Origin: a virus
Strand: one strand, 5' to 3'
Length of the DNA: 21,226 bases
Virus record (IMG/VR): IMGVR_UViG_3300021960_000625
Location: 1-21,226 of that record
This document shows, piece after piece, positions 5,338 through 14,288 of this stretch. Both the position numbers and the translations under genes were made by a program. Under the pieces are notes generated by a model. That model did no database searches. It was not told the origin of the DNA and was given only the letters and a program-made list of their open reading frames with translations. How positions within the stretch are numbered: the first letter of the stretch is position 1; each line of letters begins with the position of its first letter.

Positions 5338-8300
5338 ATGACGAATATAAAGAAGGTAAAGGTCTCCCACGTAATTGAGTCTCAAATTCCTGAGTTCCTC
5401 AATGAAGAATCTCCACTCTTTAATCAGTTTTTACAACAATACTACCACTCCCAGGAGCATCAAGGTGGTGTAGTTGATATTGCTGAGAATTTGTCATCAT
5501 ATAGACAGATCAACGCATTCAATAGCGAAACTCTACTTCCATATAATGCTATTGTTACTGATATTTTTGCTTCTGATGATACCATAACTGTACTCTCTAC
5601 TGCTGGATGGCCAGCATCTTATGGTCTCATCAAGATTGATGATGAAATTATCACATATACATCAAAAACTAATACTCAGTTTCTTGGGTGTATTAGAGGA
5701 TTTAGTGGTATTGATCAAATCTCTAGGGAAGATAATGCTGAGTTTCTGAGCTTTAAAGAATCAGAAGCTTCTTTCCATAAAGTTGGATCAACTGCTTTAA
5801 ATCTAAGTAACTTATTCTTACAAACCTTCTTTACTAAGTTTAAATCTGAATTCTTACCTGGATTTGAAAATAGATCATTTATTACTGGAGTAAATCCATC
5901 AAATATCCTATCGAGAGCAAAGGACTTTTATGCATCGAAGGGAACAGATGCTTCATATAAAATTCTATTCAAGGTTCTCTATGGTGAAGATATTGAGATT
6001 ATCAAACCAATTGATTATACACTAAGACCCTCTTCAAATACGTATTTTCAAACCAAGAATATTCTTGTTGAAAACCTATTTGAAGGTGATCCTCTCCAAA
6101 CAGTTGGAAACTCATTAAATCAGAATATTACTGGTGTTGGTACGGTAAGTGCTTCGATCTACAACGTAGAATATAGACCAGTTGGTGATAAAGATTTCTA
6201 TGAGATTTCCCTAGACTCAACTTCTTTTAATGGATCCTTCCAGGTTCCAGGTAAAACTAAAACTTTAGAAGTTATTCCACAGAGTTCAACAAGTATTCTG
6301 GTTGACTCTACTATTGGATTTGATAAAAGCGGATCTTTGCTGATTAAACCATCAGAAACTTCCAACTTTATTGAAGTCGGATATACAGATAAAACGATAA
6401 ATCAATTTCTTGGTGTAAGTGGTATTACAACTACTCTAGTTTATGGTGCTGATATCTTTGAGGATAAACTTGCGTATAGTTATGCTGGATATGGTCAAAC
6501 CTCGTTGGTTCAACTTAGATTAGTTAATATCATCACTGATATTGATTCGCAACAAACAGCAAATATGCAAGTTGGAGACAGTTTAAAACTGTTCTCTTTT
6601 GGATTTGATCTATCTCAGGATGCAAAGTTCAACAGCTGGGTTTACAACGTCCCAACTACACACAATATCTTCAGAATAAGTCAACAGAACGTAACTACGT
6701 ATAGAATTGAACTCTTTGACTTCGTTACTTTTTATATTGGTGAAGAACTTGACATTTTGGACAGATTTGGCAATAAAGTTTCTGCAGTTGTAAAACTTAT
6801 CGAATATGCTGCAAGTAATCTTGAGAAAAAACTATCAAACCAAATCGTAGTTCAGGCTTCTACTACTCCACCCGCTAACCCAGTATCGATTTCAAAGAAG
6901 ATTGTAAAAGCCTCTCATAATTCAAACTATTTTCCAGGAATGGAGCAATATCCCATAGGTGTTCAGAACACTTATCTGGATAAAGACGAGAAGTACATAT
7001 ACGTTGCTGCTTCTGGATTGCCAAACTATCCAGTATTTGCAACAGATAACAAAATCTATGTAAAGAGTTCTACAGTTGAAGTTAGAAACTCAGATAATGT
7101 ACCAATTTTGGGTGGAGGATACACCTATACAATTAGATCTCTTGATTTTGCATCTAATACTCCATTTAATCACAATTTGGTTACTGGAGATAAGATTTAT
7201 TGGGATAATAGCACAAATAGTGGAATACAAACTGGTATCTATTTTGTAACTAGTGTCAATGAGACCGAATTCTTACTATCGTACAGTAGCTCTGATGTAT
7301 TCTCCAAAAAATACATTGCTTTAAGGACAAATACTTCTGGTCAGTACATTTATAAGTCTGGTCTCCAGAATAAAACGTTAAAGCACCAGAAAATACTTAG
7401 AAAGTTCCCATATGTAAAAGAAAAAGAGTTCTTTGAAGATCCAAACAAAAAACAAATTGATAATAGACCTATTGGATTGTTGGCAAATGGTGTAGAAGTA
7501 TATCCACCAACTCTTTTTGATGAACAGATCTTCTTTGGAAATATTACCGATATTAAGGTAACCAACCCTGGCACTGGATATGATGTAATTTCTGGACCTC
7601 CACTGATAATCAATGATCAGTCTGGATCGGGTGCTATTGCCCATGGAAATGTTACTGGATCGTTTAAGGAGATTAAACTGATCACTCCTGGAATTGGATA
7701 TCAGGAAAAACCAAAGATCACTGTGCAGGGAGGAAATGGAATTGGAGCTGTTCTTGAGTCCAACTTTGTTAGAGGTAGAATTATTGCCAATTTCAAAGCA
7801 GATGGATCATCAGTAAATACAGGATCCGATACTATTGATTTTCCAAATAGACATAATTTCCAACTTGGAGAGGGTATTGTATATAATTCACAAGGAAATC
7901 CAAATATTGGCAATCTTGTAAGTGGATCAACTTATTTTGTAGGTCCCGTTGATGAGTTTACTATCAAGTTATACCAAAGCCCAAATAATGCGTATTCTGG
8001 AATTAATACTGTAAATATAGGATCAGTTAGTTATGGATTCCATAAGTTTGAGACAGTTGAAGCTAAGAATACAATCACAAAAATTTATGTAAAAGAACCT
8101 GGATCTGGTTATTCTAATAGAAAAGTTGTTGTCTCATCTAGACCAACTAGAGGAGATATTCAATCTGGTATTAGTACTTCTGATAGTTATATTTTTGCTA
8201 AAAATCACGGATTTAAAAATGGTGAAGTAGTAAGGTATTATACTAGTGGAACGCCTATTAGCGGACTAACTACAACCAATGATTATGCGATTAAAACGTT

Positions 8301-11300
8301 AGATATTAACAGATTCAGACTATATGATGTTGGGGTTTCCAGTCAAAGAGATTTTACCGATTTTGATAAGAACAGGGAAGTAGTATTAAAGAGTGTTGGA
8401 ACTGGTAAGCACACAATACAATATCCCCCAATCGTAGTAAAGGTTGAGTCCATTTCCGCTCTTGGATCGACTACTATTGTATCTCCAACTTTAGAACCAG
8501 TTGTTCTTGGATCTATTGATAGTGTTTATTTGGAAGATGGCGGAATTGGTTACGGATGTACAAATATTCTGGATTTCCACAGAAGACCAGATGTTGGCGT
8601 TTCCACAGTAACTTTCAATGCATTGTTAAAGCCAATTATTATTGGAGGCACTATTGTTGATGTTCAAATTCTTGCTTCTGGTCAGGGATATCGACAAGAC
8701 TCGGATATTGTTGTAGTCTCTAGATCTGGTGATTTTGCCGATATTAAACCAGTTATTTCTAACAATAAAATTGTTGGTGTTAACATTCTTGATGGTGGAA
8801 TTGGATATGGGGATGATACTACTCTCATTTTAAGAAATAGAGGTAGAGACGCAAAGTTCATTGCTAACATAAAAGAGTGGAAAATTAATCAGGTAGTAAA
8901 AAATCAAAGATTGATTAGCAATGAAGATGCTGCTCTACTAAGACCAAATACAAATCCAGATCTGGATCTTCAAGTGGTTTCAATGTATCCACCAAGTAGA
9001 TTACGTTATCAACTTGGTGACAACATTGACTCTGGTAATTTGGAGTTATCTAACAACGCTACGCACTCTCCAGTTTTGGGTTGGGCATATGATGGCAATC
9101 CAATATACGGTCCATATGGATTCGCAGGAGAGACTGGAGGACCTGTTATTAGACTTAAGAGTGGGTATGTCATCGACACTACTTTACAGGTGGGTCTGAG
9201 ACCTCCTGGGTACGCTCTAGGCTACTTTACCAATGACTTCGTATTCAATAATTCTGGTGATCTGGATGAATATGGTGGAAGATATTGTGTTACTCCACAA
9301 TTCCCCAATGGAACCTATGCTTACTTTTATAGTATTGATGTTGACTCTAGCGGGGTTGGTCAACCCAAATTCCCATATTTACTTGGATCTAGTTTCAAAG
9401 ATACGCCAGTAGATGAAAACTTTATTACTGGATTCAGTCAAGATGTTGATATTACATCCAGAGATGTTGTTAGAAATATTGGACCATATTACTTAAGTGC
9501 GGGTAATTCTGACTATGAACTTATTGATAAAGTTAAAGACTCATTTAAACAAGAATTTGCAGTAACTCAGGTAAAGAGTGCTGGAATAACTTCTGTAAGT
9601 ATTTTTAGTTCTGGATCTAATTATAAGGTTGGTGATTCTTTAATCCTTGATAATACTGGAACTGATGGTACTGGTGCAAACATTGTTGTAGAGGAAATAC
9701 TAGGAAAGCGTGTAGGAACTTTAGCCGTAGGTGTTAACACTTTTGTCAATACTGATCTGCAATTAATTAATAATAGAGTCATTGGTGTTACAACAGTTCC
9801 TCATGAATTAGTTGATCAGGAAACTGTGTTTATTTCTGGAGTATCTACTTCCCAGTTTAGAGATTTTGAAGGCCCACAGAAAGTTTCAATTATCAATAGA
9901 ACTGTAGGACTAACAACATTCATTCCTGATGTTGGTGCTACTGGAATAACGACTTATATTCAAGTTACTGATGTTAGGGGATTTGCGCCAGGTGATCTAA
10001 TTGGTATTGGAACAGAGACGATGACAGTTCTCAATGTTGACTCCAAATTTAACAGATTGAGAGTTAATCGAGAATACTATGTTGGCATTGCAATAACCCA
10101 TACATCTGGAGATGGAAAAGTATTCCTGAGACCAACCAAGTTTGAATTTGGACTTGGTAATTCGGATATTAGTTATCAGACATTCACAAATGATGTAGTA
10201 TACTTCGATCCAAATAATACAGTAGGTGTAGGTAGTACTGGTTCTGTATATACAATATCCGCTGGAATAGGTGGTACTTTATATGCAAATGTGGAGCAAA
10301 GATTTGTAAGACAACAAGCAATTTATCTGCCAGATCACAAATTCTACACTGGTCAAAGACTCATCTATAATACTGGTATTGGTGGATCTTCTCTTGCTTG
10401 GGCTCCTACTGGACTTGGAGCTACTACTGGTATTGGTACTGAACTTCTTGCAAATGAGTCTGAAGTTTATGCAGTTAACTTTGGTCCAAATTATCTTGGA
10501 ATATCTACAGTTGGATTCCCGACTTATGGAAATGCTGTTTTTTGGTTTAACCTAAGTGATTCTCTTGGATATGCACAATCATTTAGAACTACAAATCCAA
10601 GAGTTACTTCAACTGTTGAAAGATTCTATGGTGAAGTTACAACTGCAGAAAACCACAATCTTGTTAACGGGGATATTATTAAGTTCTCGGCTTTACCAAT
10701 ACAAACTGAGACCACATCTCTTAGATATGATCCAGTTCTTGCAAAAATTACTGGACCACGACAGTCATTTGGTTACACCGATTTTACCGCTGATCTAACT
10801 CAGTTTGATATCGGCAATAGTGATTTTAAGAGTGGAGATAAAGTTGTTTATTACGCTAATGGCAATACCATCAATGGATTGGTAGATAATGAAACATATT
10901 TTGTAATTAGAGAAAATCCAAGATATATTAAACTATGTAAGTATAAGACAGACGTAGAATCTGGAACTTCTATAGTTCCAACTTCAGTATCTGTTGGCAC
11001 ATACTATCTTGCTAAGATAAATCCACCACTGACATTCAGTAATGGAAACAGCATAGTATTCAATGTTTCCGATCCATCACTATTGGAAATGAGATTGAAT
11101 TTCTATGAGGATATTAATTTCTATAATAGCCTTGATACTACAGGAACAGTTTCCAGAGGATTCGCTATCTCTAGAAATGGTGTTCCAGGTACATCTGGTG
11201 CAACAGTAACGATTAATACAAGAAATGGATATCCAAGAAAGAGTTTCTATGGATTGACTCCAATTGTCCCATCCGATGATAGGAAAAAGTATGGCACATC

Positions 11301-14259
11301 AGATGTTGAAGTTGTAGGTAGAAATAGTATAACACTTAATAATATCGTTGTTGATGACTTACATTCTATTACTAGAGTTGATGATAAACAGTTCAACTTT
11401 AATCTATTAAGAAGACCTTTAGCAAATGAATTCTTCACTAATATTCTTGGAATTACAACGGTCTTCTATACAACAAATTCTCCAAATACAACTGGATCTA
11501 TATCCAAAATCAAAATTAACTTCCCAGGTAAGGGATACAAAGTAGTACCTAGGGTTGCTGGATTTGCTTCTACACAAGGTAAAGATGCAGTAGTTAAGAT
11601 TTCTTCCGATACTATTGGACAGGTTGATACTCTCGAAAGAGTCAAAGATGGATTTGATTATCCTACAGACCCAACACTACTTCCTTTCTTAAGTATTCCT
11701 GCTATTGTTGATGTTGGTGGTATTGCTAGAATTGGTGCGGTTGATGTTGTTGATGGCGGTGTGAATTACAGCCAACCTCCAAAGTTAGTTGTTCGTGGCA
11801 ATGCTGATGTAGATTTGTCTGCTGATGTTTATGGTGGTTCTGTCAATAAGGTTAATATTCTAAAGAATTCATATGAATTTGATGAACCACTAACAATTGT
11901 ACCAGTAAAAAATTCCAATGGATACGATATTGATCAAATTACTCATGTTGGTACTACTGTTACCATTGAACTTCTTCTAGATCCACAATTTAATAAACCA
12001 GTTACTGCTGGATATGCTTCTACTGCAATTAACTTCCCATTTGCAGTTGGAGATAAAATCTTTATTGAGGACTGTAGAATAACTCCCGATTCTAGAGCAA
12101 ATGGAGAGTTGAATTTCAACTCGGTGGATTATGATTATTCTTTCTTCACTGTAACTGGAATTGATACTACAAATTACAGAGTAAGTTATAGTGTTGCTGG
12201 AATTGCAACAGGAACTCTTGGGGAATATGATGATGACTTTACTCTAGGTTATGTTGTTAATTATAGAGACATGGCCAAATTTGAAATGAAGTTGGCTGAT
12301 GATGCGAAGTTCTTGTCTGGAGAAAAAGTTACTTCCAAAAACTTCAGTGGATATGTTGCTGAAAATGGATGGAATTCCAAACTCAGTCAACTCAGACTCA
12401 GAGACACATTTGGTACATTACTTTCTGGACAAGTTCTTACTGGAGAAGAGTCCAAATTAGCTGCAGATGTTAAGAGTGTAAACAGATTTAATGTTAGAAG
12501 TAAGGTAGGCGTAACAAGAGATAAGGTTGTTAAGAGTGATCTTAATAGTGGTATTCTGAATGACTTCTTACATAGAATTTCTGATAATGAATATTATCAA
12601 AAGTTCTCGTATTCTATCAAGAGTACTCTTCCATATGACAAGTGGAAAGAATCTGTAAGATCTATCGTTCACCCATCTGGATTTAAAGAATTCTCCGATC
12701 TAGAACTCCTCAGCGATGCAAGGACTCAAATGCGAGTTACAGCTGTTGATACAAAAGTGGATATGATTGTTAATATTGACAACAGCATATACCTTGGTAA
12801 GAGAGAAAACTTTGCGATGATTACGGAAGATGACGCTCTTCCAGATGGATCTGTTCAGAGAATATTTTTCCCAGAAGGTAGACCTATTAAGAGTTATGTT
12901 CTTAACAAGACAAATAAAGTTCTAAAATTTGATGATATATCCGTTGGATTTAATGGAACTCATGATAGAAGTGGTAACTTAGTTGGAAATACCCAATTTA
13001 GACTGTCATCGAACAATCAAAAGGTATTTAAGATTGACTTTGATGCTACTGATAGTGCAGTAGTAGATTTGGCTAATGATATTCTTACTATTCCAAATCA
13101 CAACTTCCAAACAGGACAAGAACTCATTTATACCACAAATGGTGGAACAAGTATTGGAATTGCTACTACTTCCCACATAACAGGAGTTAGAGACATCGTT
13201 ATGAATGTAACTACTTCTGGAACTGGTAGTAGTGCAATGTATGAAAATGGATATAATGTTGAAATACCTGGACCTGTAACTGGTGTTGGTACTACCGCCA
13301 ATCCAATTGTTACCTTTAGGTGGTATGGTTTTGGTAATCCTCTTCCATCCACATCAAGCGGCATCGGAACTGGTGCAACATTCCAGGTAAAGTTCACCTA
13401 TGATGGCACTGGTCAACCACTTTCTACTAATGTTGTCCTTATTGATGGTGGTTATGGATATAATGTTGGCGATACTGTAAGTATTGCTGGAACTTATGTT
13501 GGTGGTACAAATATAACAAATGATCTGTCATTCCCAGTGACTAGAGTAACTGGTACAAGAACTGGAATTGTAACAACATATAGCAATCTACCTTCAACAA
13601 ATGATGGATCTGGTTCTGGTGCTATATTCAATGTCACTAGAGATGCTAATCTCGATATTGTTGATGTTCAAGTTGTTGCTGGCGGATCTGGATACGCAAG
13701 TACAAATACCATCACTATTGGTGGAACATATATTGGTGGCTCGAGTCCAACTGACGACTTGTTCATGACTCCAACTGAACTTGGTGGAACTACAATACCA
13801 GAAAGAGTATATGTACAAAAGCTCGATGATACTAAGTTTAGATTAACTGGACTATCTACATCACTAGCAATGGATTTTGTTGGATTTGGAACTGGAACCC
13901 ATTCATTGAGATATTCAGATCCAGTTAAAAATGCTTTAATTTTGATTGATAATATTATTCAGACACCATTGAGTAATAAAAAACTGAGTGTCGGAATTGG
14001 ATCTGCTGTTGGTGTATCAGATAGAAATATTGTTGTTTCTAGTGGAATTAGCTCTTTGTCTAAGGGCGATATCATTAAGATAGATGATGAATACGTTCAG
14101 ATTGAAGCCATTGGAGATTCTACATTTGTTCAGTCAAGAACAGCAGAAGCAGAGTCTACAGTTGATAATGCATTCTACTATGATACTAATAGAATGAATT
14201 CCACAGTTACTACTGTTGACTATACTCCAGTAACTCATGACGACCACCCTCCATATTAA
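5338..14259 (+). CDS. 7: giant gp7-like baseplate wedge protein (2973 aa)
   Basis: Residues 197-215 (FYASKGTDASYKILFKVLY) nearly equal T4 gp7 FYSTKGIEASYKFLFKVLY as I remember it, and 2427-2446 (IKSTLPYDKWKESVRSIVHP) match T4 IKSNLPSSRWKSDVIRFVHP. Residues about 2313-2400 also resemble the T4 segment just before that block. In T4 these parts lie roughly a hundred residues apart in a 1032-aa protein; here about 2,100 residues intervene, and the N-terminal half of T4 gp7 is absent. The insert holds about ten GGxGY beta repeats, NHxxxxGD repeats and a YHYH-type domain (1242-1350). An IDDE-type domain recurs near both ends. gp7 starts wedge assembly in T4; the insert probably forms the outer baseplate. 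The single frame has no break. Confidence 0.85.
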   Translation: MTNIKKVKVSHVIESQIPEFLNEESPLFNQFLQQYYHSQEHQGGVVDIAENLSSYRQINAFNSETLLPYNAIVTDIFASDDTITVLSTAGWPASYGLIKIDDEIITYTSKTNTQFLGCIRGFSGIDQISREDNAEFLSFKESEASFHKVGSTALNLSNLFLQTFFTKFKSEFLPGFENRSFITGVNPSNILSRAKDFYASKGTDASYKILFKVLYGEDIEIIKPIDYTLRPSSNTYFQTKNILVENLFEGDPLQTVGNSLNQNITGVGTVSASIYNVEYRPVGDKDFYEISLDSTSFNGSFQVPGKTKTLEVIPQSSTSILVDSTIGFDKSGSLLIKPSETSNFIEVGYTDKTINQFLGVSGITTTLVYGADIFEDKLAYSYAGYGQTSLVQLRLVNIITDIDSQQTANMQVGDSLKLFSFGFDLSQDAKFNSWVYNVPTTHNIFRISQQNVTTYRIELFDFVTFYIGEELDILDRFGNKVSAVVKLIEYAASNLEKKLSNQIVVQASTTPPANPVSISKKIVKASHNSNYFPGMEQYPIGVQNTYLDKDEKYIYVAASGLPNYPVFATDNKIYVKSSTVEVRNSDNVPILGGGYTYTIRSLDFASNTPFNHNLVTGDKIYWDNSTNSGIQTGIYFVTSVNETEFLLSYSSSDVFSKKYIALRTNTSGQYIYKSGLQNKTLKHQKILRKFPYVKEKEFFEDPNKKQIDNRPIGLLANGVEVYPPTLFDEQIFFGNITDIKVTNPGTGYDVISGPPLIINDQSGSGAIAHGNVTGSFKEIKLITPGIGYQEKPKITVQGGNGIGAVLESNFVRGRIIANFKADGSSVNTGSDTIDFPNRHNFQLGEGIVYNSQGNPNIGNLVSGSTYFVGPVDEFTIKLYQSPNNAYSGINTVNIGSVSYGFHKFETVEAKNTITKIYVKEPGSGYSNRKVVVSSRPTRGDIQSGISTSDSYIFAKNHGFKNGEVVRYYTSGTPISGLTTTNDYAIKTLDINRFRLYDVGVSSQRDFTDFDKNREVVLKSVGTGKHTIQYPPIVVKVESISALGSTTIVSPTLEPVVLGSIDSVYLEDGGIGYGCTNILDFHRRPDVGVSTVTFNALLKPIIIGGTIVDVQILASGQGYRQDSDIVVVSRSGDFADIKPVISNNKIVGVNILDGGIGYGDDTTLILRNRGRDAKFIANIKEWKINQVVKNQRLISNEDAALLRPNTNPDLDLQVVSMYPPSRLRYQLGDNIDSGNLELSNNATHSPVLGWAYDGNPIYGPYGFAGETGGPVIRLKSGYVIDTTLQVGLRPPGYALGYFTNDFVFNNSGDLDEYGGRYCVTPQFPNGTYAYFYSIDVDSSGVGQPKFPYLLGSSFKDTPVDENFITGFSQDVDITSRDVVRNIGPYYLSAGNSDYELIDKVKDSFKQEFAVTQVKSAGITSVSIFSSGSNYKVGDSLILDNTGTDGTGANIVVEEILGKRVGTLAVGVNTFVNTDLQLINNRVIGVTTVPHELVDQETVFISGVSTSQFRDFEGPQKVSIINRTVGLTTFIPDVGATGITTYIQVTDVRGFAPGDLIGIGTETMTVLNVDSKFNRLRVNREYYVGIAITHTSGDGKVFLRPTKFEFGLGNSDISYQTFTNDVVYFDPNNTVGVGSTGSVYTISAGIGGTLYANVEQRFVRQQAIYLPDHKFYTGQRLIYNTGIGGSSLAWAPTGLGATTGIGTELLANESEVYAVNFGPNYLGISTVGFPTYGNAVFWFNLSDSLGYAQSFRTTNPRVTSTVERFYGEVTTAENHNLVNGDIIKFSALPIQTETTSLRYDPVLAKITGPRQSFGYTDFTADLTQFDIGNSDFKSGDKVVYYANGNTINGLVDNETYFVIRENPRYIKLCKYKTDVESGTSIVPTSVSVGTYYLAKINPPLTFSNGNSIVFNVSDPSLLEMRLNFYEDINFYNSLDTTGTVSRGFAISRNGVPGTSGATVTINTRNGYPRKSFYGLTPIVPSDDRKKYGTSDVEVVGRNSITLNNIVVDDLHSITRVDDKQFNFNLLRRPLANEFFTNILGITTVFYTTNSPNTTGSISKIKINFPGKGYKVVPRVAGFASTQGKDAVVKISSDTIGQVDTLERVKDGFDYPTDPTLLPFLSIPAIVDVGGIARIGAVDVVDGGVNYSQPPKLVVRGNADVDLSADVYGGSVNKVNILKNSYEFDEPLTIVPVKNSNGYDIDQITHVGTTVTIELLLDPQFNKPVTAGYASTAINFPFAVGDKIFIEDCRITPDSRANGELNFNSVDYDYSFFTVTGIDTTNYRVSYSVAGIATGTLGEYDDDFTLGYVVNYRDMAKFEMKLADDAKFLSGEKVTSKNFSGYVAENGWNSKLSQLRLRDTFGTLLSGQVLTGEESKLAADVKSVNRFNVRSKVGVTRDKVVKSDLNSGILNDFLHRISDNEYYQKFSYSIKSTLPYDKWKESVRSIVHPSGFKEFSDLELLSDARTQMRVTAVDTKVDMIVNIDNSIYLGKRENFAMITEDDALPDGSVQRIFFPEGRPIKSYVLNKTNKVLKFDDISVGFNGTHDRSGNLVGNTQFRLSSNNQKVFKIDFDATDSAVVDLANDILTIPNHNFQTGQELIYTTNGGTSIGIATTSHITGVRDIVMNVTTSGTGSSAMYENGYNVEIPGPVTGVGTTANPIVTFRWYGFGNPLPSTSSGIGTGATFQVKFTYDGTGQPLSTNVVLIDGGYGYNVGDTVSIAGTYVGGTNITNDLSFPVTRVTGTRTGIVTTYSNLPSTNDGSGSGAIFNVTRDANLDIVDVQVVAGGSGYASTNTITIGGTYIGGSSPTDDLFMTPTELGGTTIPERVYVQKLDDTKFRLTGLSTSLAMDFVGFGTGTHSLRYSDPVKNALILIDNIIQTPLSNKKLSVGIGSAVGVSDRNIVVSSGISSLSKGDIIKIDDEYVQIEAIGDSTFVQSRTAEAESTVDNAFYYDTNRMNSTVTTVDYTPVTHDDHPPY
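5902..6000 (+). other. gp7 homology block 1
   Basis: Residues 189-221 of the giant protein, with FYASKGTDASYKILFKVLY followed by GEDIEI. This is the best match in the window to T4 gp7 and is shared with P2-type tail protein I relatives in which a 'KG…' helix follows the N-terminal domain. Confidence 0.8.
9061..9387 (+). other. YHYH-type domain inside the gp7-like protein
   Basis: Residues about 1242-1350 contain HSPVLGWAYDGNPIYGPYGF, then RPPGYALGYFTNDF, LDEYGGRYCVTPQFPNGTYA and FPYLLG. This matches the DGxPIYGPYG and TPxFPxGTYAYF core of the YHYH domain family. The naming YHYH tetrad, normally upstream of HSP, is not visible. GC is locally raised (about 50% over 9181-9240). YHYH domains recur in cyanophage structural proteins; their role is unknown. 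Confidence 0.75.
12592..12693 (+). other. gp7 homology block 2
   Basis: Residues 2419-2452, with YYQKFSYS then IKSTLPYDKWKESVRSIVHP and SGFKEF. It resembles the T4 gp7 segment YYVMKIKSNLPSSRWKSDV and FVHPVGF. It lies some 2,200 residues after block 1. Confidence 0.75.
13348..13794 (+). repeat. tandem duplication near the gp7-like C-terminus
   Basis: Two units of about 70 residues (2671-2740 and 2753-2819) align: ST-x-x-G-x-G-x-GA-x-F-x-V, then V-x-[LV]-[IV]-x-GG-x-GY, then GTY[VI]GG-[TS] and [ND]DL. The bases have diverged, so the copying is not recent. Confidence 0.7.
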
Positions 14260-14260
14260 C

Positions 14261-14268
14261 TATAAATA
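14261..14268 (+). promoter_or_regulatory. late promoter with exact TATAAATA
   Basis: TATAAATA is the exact T4 late consensus. It lies in the 29-bp gap after the giant gene, 21 bp before ATG 14289, so the leader would be about 8-10 nt. It would give the fibre-like gene and its followers their own late transcript. Confidence 0.65.
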
Positions 14269-14288
14269 ACAGAAAAACTATTTAAGTA

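Larger units (their letters stand above)
7540..13746 (+). repeat. dispersed GGxGY beta-repeats of the gp7-like protein
   Basis: About twelve copies of the pattern I-x-x-V-x-[hydrophobic]-x-x-x-G-x-G-Y recur between residues 735 and 2800: NPGTGY, TPGIGY, EPGSGY, DGGIGY (twice), ASGQGY, SSGSNY, FPGKGY, DGFDY, DGGVNY, DGGYGY and AGGSGY. Each is followed by a P- or D-rich turn and another strand. The spacing is irregular, so this is an old, diverged repeat family. The same pattern fills the 1748-aa protein. Confidence 0.8.

Noticed and set aside
7540-13746. CRISPR array or DNA-level tandem repeat
   Set aside because: Repetition is at the protein level with irregular spacing and diverged bases; there are no fixed repeats with unique spacers.
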